NCBI RefSeq assembly: GCF_040359615.1
Contig: NZ_CP132942.1
Span: 5,456,001 to 5,520,000 of the forward strand
Source of the DNA: Tunturibacter psychrotolerans
Lineage (GTDB): Bacteria; Acidobacteriota; Terriglobia; Terriglobales; Acidobacteriaceae
Reading direction: 5' to 3'
DNA length: 64,000 nucleotides
Shown here one piece after another: positions 8,749 to 17,209 of the stretch. The position numbers were made by a program, and so were the translations under genes. Each line of letters starts with the position of its first letter. Positions within the stretch are counted from its first letter, which is position 1. Below the pieces are notes generated by a model. That model was given only the letters and a program-made list of their open reading frames with translations. It ran no database searches and had not been told where the DNA came from.

Positions 8749-9801
8749 CTAGCGCCAATCGTCGCGAGCCTGTGCCTGGTCGGTGAAGACCTGATCAAAG
8801 TTTTCGGTCTTCTTGATAAGAATGTCGCCTTGAAGATCCGGTTGGTGCAGTAAAACCGCCTGCAGACGCACAAGTTCCAACATAGCGAGAAACATGCAGA
8901 TCAGCGCGCGTTCGGTATGGGTGTTATGGAGCAGGCGCTTCAGACTGACAGGCTTTTCTTCCATCAGCAGACGGCGTTTGACGTAGTCGATCATCTGGGC
9001 GACCGTGACGGACTCTTCGTCGACGTTGAGGATGGGGCGCTCGCGAAGACGGATGAGGATGTCCTGAAAGACGCGAACCAGATCGACGGTATCGGCAGCA
9101 ATCTCGCGGTCTTCATCGAGTGTTGGAGCGCCCGCTTCGCCGATGTCGCGGCGAAAGTTCTTTAAGCCTGAGTTGGTCCACGTGGCTTCTTCGATCTGTT
9201 GCTTCTGGAGAAGCATCTGCGCGGCAGCTTTGAAGCGCTCATGCTCGAGGAGGCGCTCGACCAGCTCACGGCGTGGATCTTCTGGATCACCGCTGAGAAC
9301 GTCGGAGGGGTCGCGAGGAAGCAGCGTCTTCGACTTGATGTGGATCAGCAGCGAAGCCATGTAGATGAACTCGCCGGCTGCGTCGACGTCGACCTGCTTG
9401 AGATGGTAGGTGTACTCGAGGAACTGGCTGGTGATGCGCGCGATGGGAATGTCGTAGATGTCGATGTTCTGCTTGCGGATCAGGTCGAGCAGAAGATCGA
9501 GAGGGCCATCATAGACCTGGCCTACTGTCACCGAAAAAGGAGACTGCGACGCCTCTTCTTTTTCTTTGTCCTTCGCAGGGCGCTTGGGTTCTGACGATGG
9601 TGGAGGCACAGGCGGATGTTGAAGCGTGAACGGCTCGTTGTCACCAGGGGTGATCTCGTCCGGAGAAGCCGCGGGTGACGAAACGGTCTCGTCTTCGGAG
9701 ACTGCGCCTTGAGAGACTGCACCATCAGAGGCTTCGACAGGATGCTCGTCGGGACTGGGTTCGTCGGCGGCGAATTTGTGAGGGAGGGTTTCGTCGGGCA
9801 T
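8749..9801 (-). CDS. scpA: Segregation and condensation protein ScpA
   Basis: 350-residue kleisin of the SMC-ScpAB complex. Residues 1-88 are acidic, Pro/Ser/Glu-rich and probably disordered. The conserved core begins at about 90 with VYDGPLDLLLDLIRKQNIDI, followed by IYMASLLIHIKSKTLLP, which contacts the SMC neck. The C-terminal winged-helix carries the ALICMFLAMLELVRLQAVLL block. The usual ScpA is about 250 residues, so the extra length is the N-terminal extension, parallel to the acidic insertion in ScpB. The start lies 5 bp after the trpS stop, so the two are co-transcribed. Confidence 0.94.
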   Translation of the reverse strand: MPDETLPHKFAADEPSPDEHPVEASDGAVSQGAVSEDETVSSPAASPDEITPGDNEPFTLQHPPVPPPSSEPKRPAKDKEKEEASQSPFSVTVGQVYDGPLDLLLDLIRKQNIDIYDIPIARITSQFLEYTYHLKQVDVDAAGEFIYMASLLIHIKSKTLLPRDPSDVLSGDPEDPRRELVERLLEHERFKAAAQMLLQKQQIEEATWTNSGLKNFRRDIGEAGAPTLDEDREIAADTVDLVRVFQDILIRLRERPILNVDEESVTVAQMIDYVKRRLLMEEKPVSLKRLLHNTHTERALICMFLAMLELVRLQAVLLHQPDLQGDILIKKTENFDQVFTDQAQARDDWR

Positions 9802-9806
9802 GGTCG

Positions 9807-10916
9807 TTACTCGAGGCCGATGGCCTGGCGAACGTGCTGGAGCGTCTGGATCGCACGGTGACGGGCGCGGGCGGACCCGTCCCAGAGGATGGCGTCGACC
9901 TGGCCCGGGTCGGCTTCAAGGGCGCGGCGGCGCTCCTGGATGGGGGCAATCTCACGAACGATGGAATCGGCGAGCCAACCCTTGCACTCAATGCAGCCGA
10001 TGCCTGCGGTCGTGCAGCCCTGACGAACTTTTAGCTGCGTCTCTTCAGTGGAGAAGACTTTGTGCAGATCGAAGACGGGACAGATATCAGGGTTGCCGAC
10101 GTCAGTGCGGCGGATGCGCGCGGGGTCCGTGACCATGGTCTTGAGTTTGGCCCGCAGGTCGGCCTCGGGCTCGGAGAGCATGAGGGTGTTGCCGTAGCTC
10201 TTGGACATCTTGCGGCCATCGAGGCCGGGAAGTTTGGGCGAGGGTGTGAGAAGCACCTTGGGTTCAGGGAGAATGCCAGTGACCACGCTGTTGGCGGAGA
10301 TCTCTGCGGTGAGAATCTCCTTATCGGAGTGGTCTTCGCGGGCCTTCTCGATGGCCGCGGTCGGCTGCGAGCAGTAGAGCGCATTGAAGCGACGGGCGAC
10401 CTCGCGCGTGAGCTCGACGTGCGCGACCTGGTCCTGACCGACGGGGACGTAATCAGGCTGATAGAGGAGGATGTCGGCGGATTGAAGAAGTGGATAACCC
10501 AGGAAGCCGTAGGTGTTCAGGTCCTTTTCGCGGAGCTGCTCCTGTTGATCCTTGTAGGTGGGTACGCGTTCGAGCCAGGGCAGCGGTGTGAACATGCTGA
10601 AGAGGGTGAAGAGCTCGGCGTGCTGAGGAACATGCGACTGGATGAAGACCGTGCAGATCTCCGGATCGAGGCCGGCAGAGAGAAAGTCGAGCGCCACGTC
10701 GCGGATGCTCTCGCGAAGGGAGGTCGGGTCGGCGTAGTCGGTCGTGAGGGCGTGAAGGTCGGCGATGAAGAAGTAGCAATCGTACTGATGCTGGAGCTTG
10801 ACCCAGTTGTAGAGCGCGCCCATGTAGTTGCCGAGGTGGAGTCGGCCGGTGGGTCGCATGCCGCTAAGGACGCGGGGACGTAAGGAGGTCAGGGTGCCGT
10901 TGGTGTTTTCAGTCAT
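9807..10916 (-). CDS. trpS: Tryptophanyl-tRNA synthetase
   Basis: Class I synthetase charging tRNA-Trp in the cytoplasm; about 369 residues from ATG at 10916. The HIGH-like motif is LHLGN in RPTGRLHLGNYMGA (residues 21-34), and the KMSKS loop reads KMSKSYGN. QDQVAHVELTREVARRFN is the typical TrpRS signature. A cysteine pair near the C-terminal region (GCTTAGIGCIECKGWL) could bind metal, as in some bacterial TrpRS. An in-frame start 28 codons upstream (11000) was rejected because the extra sequence is not TrpRS-like. It is followed by scpA at 5 bp and preceded by the M50 protease gene. Confidence 0.96.
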   Translation of the reverse strand: MTENTNGTLTSLRPRVLSGMRPTGRLHLGNYMGALYNWVKLQHQYDCYFFIADLHALTTDYADPTSLRESIRDVALDFLSAGLDPEICTVFIQSHVPQHAELFTLFSMFTPLPWLERVPTYKDQQEQLREKDLNTYGFLGYPLLQSADILLYQPDYVPVGQDQVAHVELTREVARRFNALYCSQPTAAIEKAREDHSDKEILTAEISANSVVTGILPEPKVLLTPSPKLPGLDGRKMSKSYGNTLMLSEPEADLRAKLKTMVTDPARIRRTDVGNPDICPVFDLHKVFSTEETQLKVRQGCTTAGIGCIECKGWLADSIVREIAPIQERRRALEADPGQVDAILWDGSARARHRAIQTLQHVRQAIGLE

Positions 10917-11072
10917 TGCGATCAAATGCAAGGGTAAATGATTCGAGCGGCCTGTGGCGGAAAGCATTCGCCTCGAAAGACGGGCGTAAGACACAGACAA
11001 GGAGCCGCTGTGATAGTCACAGCATTGATTTGACTCGAATCAAATGATCAATTCGTCTTTTTCGGTCCACAC

Positions 11073-11771
11073 CTACAGAGCGAAGAGGACATGATTGAAA
11101 ACACTGTAAATCGGGACAAAGAGAGTAGAGATGAGCCGTCCGCCGATCAAGAAAAGAATGATGAGGCTGAACATGCCCATTCGGTCGTAGAGTTGAACGG
11201 CTTTGTATGGCAGGAAGTGGCGCAAAATATGGCTTCCGTCCAGTGGAGGCAGCGGGATCAGATTGAAAACGAAAAGGAGTAAGTTAATGAAAATTACGAA
11301 GTAGAGAAAGAGCGCGATGGGGAAAAATTGTGGAAGACCTTCTGTTGCGACCCCAGGAACATGTTGAGCGATTGCGACAGCGGTTGCAATGGAAAGAAGT
11401 CCGTCTGGGAGAAGGTGCTTTACAAGGATGAGTAAAATAAGCGCGATGGTGGCCGAGAGCAAATTGCTCGCGGGACCGGCGAGAGTGACGAGGATGTCGT
11501 CGCGCCTGTAATTCTTGAAGTTGCGGGCAGTAACTGGAGTGGGTTTCGCCCAGCCGACGAGGAACCCTCCGTAGACCATTGAAATAAGTGGGAAAAGAAT
11601 CGAGCCGAGGGGATCGAGGTGTTTGATCGGGTTGAGGGTGACGCGGCCCAGCATCTTGGCGGTAGGATCGCCCAAACGCCACGCCGCCCAGGCATGGGCA
11701 CATTCATGCACACTGAAGGCAAGAATCAGAACAACGATTTCAAAAAAAATAACGACAACCTGCAAGCTCAT
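11073..11771 (-). CDS. Site-2 protease family (M50) membrane metallopeptidase
   Basis: 232 residues with about five to six transmembrane helices. The zinc site is the HECAH motif in the first-second helix region (His22, Glu23, His26), and the third ligand region is NLIPLPPLDGSHILRHFLP. It lacks a PDZ domain, so it belongs to the small YwhC/Rip3-like M50 subgroup rather than the RseP type. The substrate is unknown; such proteases often cut membrane-anchored regulators. The ATG at 11771 is used; a TTG three codons upstream is possible. It lies upstream of trpS with a gap of about 156 bp. Confidence 0.9.
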   Translation of the reverse strand: MSLQVVVIFFEIVVLILAFSVHECAHAWAAWRLGDPTAKMLGRVTLNPIKHLDPLGSILFPLISMVYGGFLVGWAKPTPVTARNFKNYRRDDILVTLAGPASNLLSATIALILLILVKHLLPDGLLSIATAVAIAQHVPGVATEGLPQFFPIALFLYFVIFINLLLFVFNLIPLPPLDGSHILRHFLPYKAVQLYDRMGMFSLIILFLIGGRLISTLFVPIYSVFNHVLFAL

Positions 11772-11828
11772 AGAACTCAAGTCTACTGAAGTTCGCGTGA
11801 TGGAACCGTAAAGTCGTCGAAGTCGTGG

Positions 11829-12641
11829 CTAGAGCGTCTCTGCGGCGAGTTGGGATGCGGCTTTCCGGATTTTTGCCTTGGCTGGGATGCCTACCGAGAC
11901 GGTCTCTTGAGGGACGGGTTTGGTGGCCAAGCCCATGGCGCCGAGCATGGCGTCCTCGCCGATGTTGGCTCCAGCGAGTACCGTGGCGTGGTAGGTGATT
12001 CGAGCGCGGGGGCCGAGTTCAGTCACCTTGTTGGTGATGTTGGACTGGTTGTTGATGTCGTGGGTGTGCGAGTAGACATTGGCGTAGTCGGAGACGCTGG
12101 TGCCTTCGTGCAGGATTATCTCGCCGCGATCGTCGAGCAGGACGTTCTTGTGGATCGTGCAGGAGTCTTCGATGGTGAGGTTATAGCCATAGGTGAACTC
12201 GACATTGTGGAAGATTTTGACGTGCTTGCCGAGGTGCCGGAAGATGTGGCGTCCCAACATGCAGCGGAAGCGGAAGCCGAGCCAGTGATTCAGGCCGAGG
12301 GGAGAGCGGTCAAACATCTGCCAGAACCAGATGAGCGGCTTGCGGATGGCGTACTGCTCGGGGTCGACGTCGCCGTAGTACTCGGGTTCGAGGGTGATAT
12401 TGCGGGGATCGAAGCTTTCTGAGAGCGAGTACATGGCGAGTTCGCTGTTGAGGACCGCCTTGATGTGGCCGCCGTGGGGCCGACCGAAGTAGATCTGATA
12501 GAGTTCGTCGCGGACAATTTCGGAGCGTCGCTCGGGTGATTGCTGACGGGTGAACTCGTCGTTGAGCTTGGCGAGCCAGCGGCGATACAGGGCCTCAGCT
12601 TCGGGAGTGGGTTTGAGTTCGCGGTAGGTGTGGATTGGCAT
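11829..12641 (-). CDS. Left-handed beta-helix (hexapeptide) acyltransferase
   Basis: 270 residues. The N-terminal half is mostly helical and includes IWFWQMFDRSPLGLNHWLGFRFRC. The C-terminal half (about 140-250) shows hexapeptide-repeat periodicity of I/V/L every six residues, with the YSHTHDINNQS segment carrying the likely catalytic His. The closing VSVGIPAKAKIRK is the usual GxPAK end of this class. It resembles sugar O-acetyltransferases of the LbetaH superfamily, which use acetyl-CoA; the acceptor cannot be told from sequence. It stands alone between the M50 protease and the SIMPL gene. Confidence 0.82.
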   Translation of the reverse strand: MPIHTYRELKPTPEAEALYRRWLAKLNDEFTRQQSPERRSEIVRDELYQIYFGRPHGGHIKAVLNSELAMYSLSESFDPRNITLEPEYYGDVDPEQYAIRKPLIWFWQMFDRSPLGLNHWLGFRFRCMLGRHIFRHLGKHVKIFHNVEFTYGYNLTIEDSCTIHKNVLLDDRGEIILHEGTSVSDYANVYSHTHDINNQSNITNKVTELGPRARITYHATVLAGANIGEDAMLGAMGLATKPVPQETVSVGIPAKAKIRKAASQLAAETL

Positions 12642-12693
12642 GATTCCCTCGCTGTCTTTCGTCCGGCTGCGGACTGGCGAAACTTTGGTGCGC

Positions 12694-13425
12694 CTATTCT
12701 ATGGCGAAGACGGCATAGACGGTGGCGGTTTTTTCGATTCTGCGGGGATTGATAGCGAGAGGTTCTACCTTTTGCGCCGTACGAGCTGCAGGCATGGCCC
12801 GCATGACGACCGGACTCGGAGGTTCGGCCTGTGTCTCGTTGCTGGCGTAAAGGAGTGCCCCGAGGTTTGTGTTGAGGCTTTTCGCCATCTCGGCTGCCAC
12901 CGTACGGGCACGTTGGAGCGCTTTGGAGGCTGCTTCGGACTGCGGAGCGTTTTCGTCTTTCAGGCTCCAGTCGATCTGCCCGGATTGGTTGGCTCCGGCC
13001 TTCACGGCGAGGTCGAGGACCTTGGCGGCGTCGTTGGCATTCGTGCGGACTGTCCAGCTTTGCGTTACCTGGAACTTACGCTGAGCCTTTTCGGCCGGCG
13101 TGAGTTTGTCTACTTGATACTCCTGCACAGGAGAGACGTTCTGGTTTTCGCTTTCGATGGAGTCGTTCGGAACACCGGCGGTCGTGAGCGCCTTGACGAT
13201 GGCGTTTGAGGAGCGGGAGCCGGCGGCGTAAGCAGAGTCACTGTCCGGGCCATAAGCGATGAAGCCGATGTGGAGGGTCGCGATGTCGGCGAGAACGATC
13301 ACCTTGTCGGTCGCGGTAATTGCAATCGTGCGGTTTTCTTTACTGACTTGAATCGTCTGCGCGGGTGCCGTCATGGCGAAAAAGGTAGCACAGAGGGCAA
13401 ACGGAGCGAGGCGGAGGATGTTCAT
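12694..13425 (-). CDS. SIMPL-domain (DUF541) periplasmic protein
   Basis: 243 residues. A signal peptide (FALCATFFAMTAPAQ, cleavage near residue 22) is followed by a SIMPL domain covering nearly all the rest: ADIATLHIGFIAYG at the start, the NQNVSPVQEYQVDK motif in the middle and AAEMAKSLNTNLGALLYASN near the end. Family members form periplasmic oligomers of unclear function, linked in E. coli YggE to oxidative stress. The start codon overlaps the stop of the upstream small gene (ATGA), so translation is coupled. Confidence 0.9.
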   Translation of the reverse strand: MNILRLAPFALCATFFAMTAPAQTIQVSKENRTIAITATDKVIVLADIATLHIGFIAYGPDSDSAYAAGSRSSNAIVKALTTAGVPNDSIESENQNVSPVQEYQVDKLTPAEKAQRKFQVTQSWTVRTNANDAAKVLDLAVKAGANQSGQIDWSLKDENAPQSEAASKALQRARTVAAEMAKSLNTNLGALLYASNETQAEPPSPVVMRAMPAARTAQKVEPLAINPRRIEKTATVYAVFAIE

Positions 13426-13604
13426 TGATCTTCTCCTGAGGAGTTGAGTAGGTCGGCGAGGGTGGGTTTGTGCTTGGGGTTGGCAGCAAGCTTTTGTTTG
13501 GGGTCAGGCAGGACGCGCTCTGACGGCGGAGTGCCGACACGTTCGCGGGCGTTCGCCTTTACCGCCTTGATTTTGGAAAAGACCTGTTTTTTGGGCTTGC
13601 TCAT
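13422..13604 (-). CDS. Small basic hypothetical protein coupled to the SIMPL gene
   Basis: Sixty residues starting at ATG 13604, chosen because GGAAGGAAG lies 6-12 nt upstream. Lysine-rich at the N-terminus (MSKPKKQVFSKIKAVKANAR) with a PTLADLLNSSGED tail and no hydrophobic segment. Its stop overlaps the SIMPL start by four bases (ATGA). No family was recognised. Confidence comes from the strong ribosome binding site and overlap. Confidence 0.65.
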   Translation of the reverse strand: MSKPKKQVFSKIKAVKANARERVGTPPSERVLPDPKQKLAANPKHKPTLADLLNSSGEDQ

Positions 13605-13745
13605 CCGGCTTCCTTCCTGCGAGAGTTCCGGGCTCAATGCCCATGCGTGATTATGCATGACTCTTGCTTGTGAGGGGGCTTCTCAGGCAGGATTGCAGAG
13701 GAGATTCGGCTGGCAGGGTCGGTCGAGGACCAGATGAGGTGCTGG

Positions 13746-14018
13746 ATGGAAGAGCGGGACTTTTTTGATGAGCGGGCGGAACAGCGAACTCATGTGATGA
13801 CCTGTCCCCACTGTGGGCAACAGGGGGAGTATCAGATCGAGTGGGTGGTGCGGCGGAAGAAGGCTCAGCTGCCGCGGGGTGCGGACGATCGCGACCGGGC
13901 TCGTTTTGCCAAAGCTCAGAGCTACATGGTTCGGCGCGATGACCCAATGGGCTGCAAGAATGTCCGATGCCGCAAGCGCTTCGACGTGGTGGGGATTCAG
14001 TCGGTAGCGTTTATTTAG
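13746..14018 (+). CDS. Small zinc-ribbon protein
   Basis: About 90 residues. CPHCGQQGEY near residue 20 and CKNVRC near residue 72 form two metal-binding knuckles (CxxC and CxxxxC) separated by a basic middle (VVRRKKAQLPRGADDRDRAR). Two ATG starts are possible: 13746 (MEERDFF), with GAGGTG just before it, and 13734 (MRCWMEE). No partner gene is adjacent; it is divergent from the SIMPL operon by about 130-140 bp. Nucleic-acid binding is a guess from the fold. Confidence 0.62.
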   Translation: MEERDFFDERAEQRTHVMTCPHCGQQGEYQIEWVVRRKKAQLPRGADDRDRARFAKAQSYMVRRDDPMGCKNVRCRKRFDVVGIQSVAFI

Positions 14019-14176
14019 CCAGACAGTTTTGAGTGCTGATTCGGGTCGCTGAAAAAGACTTTTTCCAGTCGTCTCGGTCAATCCGGCCCAGCTGTGATTT
14101 AATACGAAAGTGAATGGACGCTTAAGTGAGCGTCTGAGTGAATTTGGACAGGAAAGACCCGGAGACCAAGAACGCA

Positions 14177-14461
14177 ATGGCGAATACACTGCTTCCCATC
14201 GAAGAACGCAATCTGACGCCGGATGAGGTGGAACTCCTGGACAAGCGTCGGCGCCGGGGCCAGCTCTTTCTCGTGCTTTGCTTTCAGAGCCTGATCGTGG
14301 CTACCCTGCTGACTTTGTGGAGCGGGCAGGATCTGACCTTGTCGCCAGGCTGGGCTCATCCGGTTGTCTACTGGAATGCGATCACTTTCACCGCTGCACT
14401 GGTCTTTGGCATAGTCGGAATTCGGCTGAAGCGCGGCAGCAACGAGTTCATCAGCTACTAA
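14177..14461 (+). CDS. Small two-helix membrane protein
   Basis: 94 residues from ATG 14177, with GGAGA about 11 nt upstream. A charged N-terminal region (EERNLTPDEVELLDKRRRRG) is followed by two hydrophobic segments (LFLVLCFQSLIVATLLTLW and WNAITFTAALVFGIVGI) and a short basic tail. A GTG 13 codons upstream (14138) is less likely. No family was recognised. Confidence 0.68.
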   Translation: MANTLLPIEERNLTPDEVELLDKRRRRGQLFLVLCFQSLIVATLLTLWSGQDLTLSPGWAHPVVYWNAITFTAALVFGIVGIRLKRGSNEFISY

Positions 14462-14850
14462 GAGCTTTCAGAATTCAGAGCGATTGCGTGTCATCGATGC
14501 CATATTAGATCTGGGCGTAATAAAACTCTGTCTTCAAAGGCAGAGTTGCTGATATCCTGCGCCTTGAAAGATTGCGGTCGCTGAAATTATTGCCCTGACT
14601 GCGCTTTCGATGTGTCCCGGTCGTTGAGTTGTGCTGCGGCTGAAGCCGTGTTCCGGGAAGATTCACCGAGCACCACGACAAAACATTGCACCGCAAAAGA
14701 ACTAACGCACGATTGCGTATGGGTTGAATACAGTCGTCTCGTAGACAACTGATTCTGCCAGAAATCCTGGTCATATTGATTCGCTTTCTGAGTGATTGCA
14801 TCTAAAGATATGTATAGAAATGAAGTAGATATCACCGGGTACGTCTCTTG
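14462..14850. other. Intergenic region upstream of moaA
   Basis: 389 bp. One hairpin is visible (14524-14547, arms AACTCTG and CAGAGTT). No molybdenum-cofactor riboswitch pattern was recognised and no supported gene was found on either strand. Confidence 0.5.
14524..14547. terminator. Possible terminator hairpin after the small membrane gene
   Basis: Arms 14524-14530 and 14541-14547 pair over 7 bp, extendable inward by a G-T and a C-G pair. On the minus strand a TTTTATT stretch follows; on the plus strand no T run is present, so termination of the upstream plus-strand gene would be weak. Confidence 0.35.
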
Positions 14851-15933
14851 ATGATAGGCCATGGAAATACCGCGATTCTGGAGCCGGAGGAGCAAGCTTT
14901 TCAGGTTCAGGACAGACTGCGAGATAAGTTCGGCAGGTCCATCAGCGACCTGCGTGTCTCGGTGACTGACCGCTGCAACTACAAGTGCGTCTACTGCCGG
15001 ACAGGCAATGAAGGAGCGCAGTACGCCGAACTCTCGATTGAAGATTACTTGCGAATGGTGCGGGTCTTCGTCTCACTGGGAGTCGAAAAGGTGAGGCTGA
15101 CCGGAGGCGAGCCGCTACTGCGGTCAGGCCTGGCGAGTATGCTTCGCGAACTCGCTGAGATGCGGACAGCGTTTCTCCCCGACGGAAGCTTCGCCAATGG
15201 CAACGGTGCACCACTTGATATTGCACTGACTACCAACGGGCATTTGCTGGAGGGATTGGCCCAGCCGCTGAAGGATGCCGGGTTGAATCGCGTGACTGTC
15301 AGCATGGATGCGGTGGATGCAGAGACATTCAGCGCGATCACACGCGTTCCGCGGAGTTATGAAAAGGTACTGGCGGGGATTCGTAAAGCGCAGGCGGTGG
15401 GACTGGGACCGGTCAAGGTGAACTGTGTGCTGCTGCGCGGGTTCAACGATGGACAGATTGAACAGTTTGCGGAGTTCTCTCGGAAAGAGGGAGTCATCGT
15501 GCGGTTCATCGAGTGGATGCCGCTTGAGGAAGATCGAAGCTGGAAGAGAGAGTCAGTCGTTTCGATGGACGAGATTGTGCAGCGGTTGAATGCATACCGC
15601 CCGCTGGTGGAACTACCCCCACATGCTGCCAGCGAGACGGCGAAGCGGTTCACCTTTGAGGATGGCCTGGGAGAGATAGGGATTATCGCACCAGTGTCGC
15701 GCCCCTTCTGCGGGCACTGCAGTCGAGTGAGGTTGACCTCGGATGGAAAGATACGGACTTGTCTGTTTTCGCAGAGCGATCACGACTTGTATAGCGAGAT
15801 GCTGCGAGGCAGAACGGATGACGAACTGGCCGCGTATATCCGCATAATCGTGATGCGCAAAGAAGCACGTCATCACATTGGTGAACCGGGTTTTGAGAAG
15901 CCATCGCGCAATATGGTTCATATCGGTGGATGA
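14851..15933 (+). CDS. moaA: GTP 3',8-cyclase MoaA (molybdenum cofactor biosynthesis)
   Basis: Radical SAM enzyme for the first step of Moco synthesis from GTP; about 360 residues. The N-terminal [4Fe-4S] motif CNYKCVYC (Cys42, 46, 49) binds SAM, and KVRLTGGEPLLR is the adjacent SAM motif. The C-terminal substrate-binding cluster is in PFCGHCSRVRLTSDGKIRTC. The chain ends in GG, needed for activity in known MoaA. The start is ATG 14851; a TTG directly before it is in frame. The other moa genes are not in the window. The formate dehydrogenase at 41.1 kb is a likely user of the cofactor. Confidence 0.96.
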   Translation: MIGHGNTAILEPEEQAFQVQDRLRDKFGRSISDLRVSVTDRCNYKCVYCRTGNEGAQYAELSIEDYLRMVRVFVSLGVEKVRLTGGEPLLRSGLASMLRELAEMRTAFLPDGSFANGNGAPLDIALTTNGHLLEGLAQPLKDAGLNRVTVSMDAVDAETFSAITRVPRSYEKVLAGIRKAQAVGLGPVKVNCVLLRGFNDGQIEQFAEFSRKEGVIVRFIEWMPLEEDRSWKRESVVSMDEIVQRLNAYRPLVELPPHAASETAKRFTFEDGLGEIGIIAPVSRPFCGHCSRVRLTSDGKIRTCLFSQSDHDLYSEMLRGRTDDELAAYIRIIVMRKEARHHIGEPGFEKPSRNMVHIGG

Positions 15934-16007
15934 GCCCTGCTGTCGCGGTGTGTTTCTATCGTCGACTTTATTGAATTATTAGGAGTGCTGTGAGAGGCTG
16001 ATATCTG

Positions 16008-16031
16008 AAATGTGCAAGAAAGTGCACATTT
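16008..16031. promoter_or_regulatory. Inverted repeat upstream of the diguanylate cyclase
   Basis: AAATGTGC (16008-16015) and GCACATTT (16024-16031) form a perfect 8-bp inverted repeat with an 8-nt spacer. The right arm ends 3 nt before the ribosome binding site GAGGA. It could be an operator or an mRNA hairpin that limits access to the start. Confidence 0.45.
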
Positions 16032-16046
16032 ATATGAGGACAGCAA

Positions 16047-17174
16047 TTGAAGGACAGACGGCAGTTTGAAGTGATCGAAAGTCGTCAAATGGATCACCTT
16101 CGAGTGTTCCATGACGTTGCGCGCGCTCTGACTTCGAGCCTCGAGCTGGAAGAGATTCTGGGAGCCATTATGAACAAGATGGCCCAATTCTTCGGACCTG
16201 AGCGCTGGTCGCTGCTGATGGTGGACGATAAATCGGGCGAACTGTATTACGCGATCGCTGTGGGAGAGAACGCGGAGAGCCTGAAGGGTTTGCGTGTACC
16301 GCTCGGCGAGGGAGTTGCGGGTTGGGTGGCGGCAACGGGAAATCCACTGGTGGTGCCGGATGTCGCGCTTGATCCGCACTGGTCTGCGTTTGCGAACAAA
16401 CATCCTGATCTGAAGATTCAATCCATTGCGTGCGTTCCGGTGCGGTCTGGGAATAAGACGCTGGGCGTGATTCAACTGCTCAATAGCAAGCTCGATCTGC
16501 TGTCAGAGCATTCGATCTCGTTTCTGCGGATTCTGTGTGATTACGCGGCAATCGCGATTCAGAATGCGCGATCGATGACGCTGATTCAAGAGTTAACCAT
16601 AACGGACGACGTAACAGGACTCTTCAATGCCCGCCACCTGTACACCATGCTGGAGGAAGAGGTAGCGCGGGGGCAGGTGTTTAGTTTGATGTTCGTTGAT
16701 CTGGATCACTTCAAGTCGGTGAATGATACCCACGGCCACCTGATCGGAAGTCGACTGCTGGCGGAGATTGGCGGGTTGATGAGACGCAGCCTGGGACCGA
16801 ACAACGCGGCTTTTCGCTACGGTGGGGACGAGTTTGTTGCACTGCTGCCAGGGATGGGGAAGGCGGCGGCAAGCGGGACCACGATGGCCTTGTGTGCGGA
16901 CCTGAGGGGGGCACGCTTTCTGGAGGGTGCGGGACTTTCGCTCAGTCTCTCGGGAAGCTTTGGGCTGGCGACGTACCCGGAAGACGGAAATACGGTTCAA
17001 ACCATTCTGCGTGCGGCCGACACGATGATGTATGAAGCCAAAGTGACCCGGGACAACGTCGCCGTGGCTGGCAAAGGGATGATGGGCCGCGCAGAGACGA
17101 CCAGATCCATCGATGGTTCGCGGCGCGCGGTTTCGGAGATGTTTCTCGAGCGTGATTCGGTGCCGCGCAGTTAG
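16047..17174 (+). CDS. GAF-GGDEF diguanylate cyclase
   Basis: 375 residues, no signal peptide or membrane segment, so cytoplasmic. An N-terminal GAF sensor domain (about 15-175) contains LGEGVAGWVAATGNP and IACVPVRSGNKTLGVIQLLN. The GGDEF domain follows (about 185-340) with VDLDHFKSVNDTHGH and the intact active site YGGDEFV at 258-264. The I-site position before the active site (normally RxxD) has Gly and Asn, so product inhibition is probably absent. The product would be c-di-GMP. The start is TTG 16047, with GAGGA 8 nt upstream; ATG 16089 is the alternative. It lies 113 bp after moaA. Confidence 0.92.
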   Translation: MKDRRQFEVIESRQMDHLRVFHDVARALTSSLELEEILGAIMNKMAQFFGPERWSLLMVDDKSGELYYAIAVGENAESLKGLRVPLGEGVAGWVAATGNPLVVPDVALDPHWSAFANKHPDLKIQSIACVPVRSGNKTLGVIQLLNSKLDLLSEHSISFLRILCDYAAIAIQNARSMTLIQELTITDDVTGLFNARHLYTMLEEEVARGQVFSLMFVDLDHFKSVNDTHGHLIGSRLLAEIGGLMRRSLGPNNAAFRYGGDEFVALLPGMGKAAASGTTMALCADLRGARFLEGAGLSLSLSGSFGLATYPEDGNTVQTILRAADTMMYEAKVTRDNVAVAGKGMMGRAETTRSIDGSRRAVSEMFLERDSVPRS

Positions 17175-17209
17175 TCGTTTCTCTCTTCAAATTTCAATCT
17201 GGTGCCCGA

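Noticed and set aside
14462..14850. Molybdenum cofactor riboswitch upstream of moaA
   Set aside because: Expected because moaA follows, but no matching conserved stems were seen.
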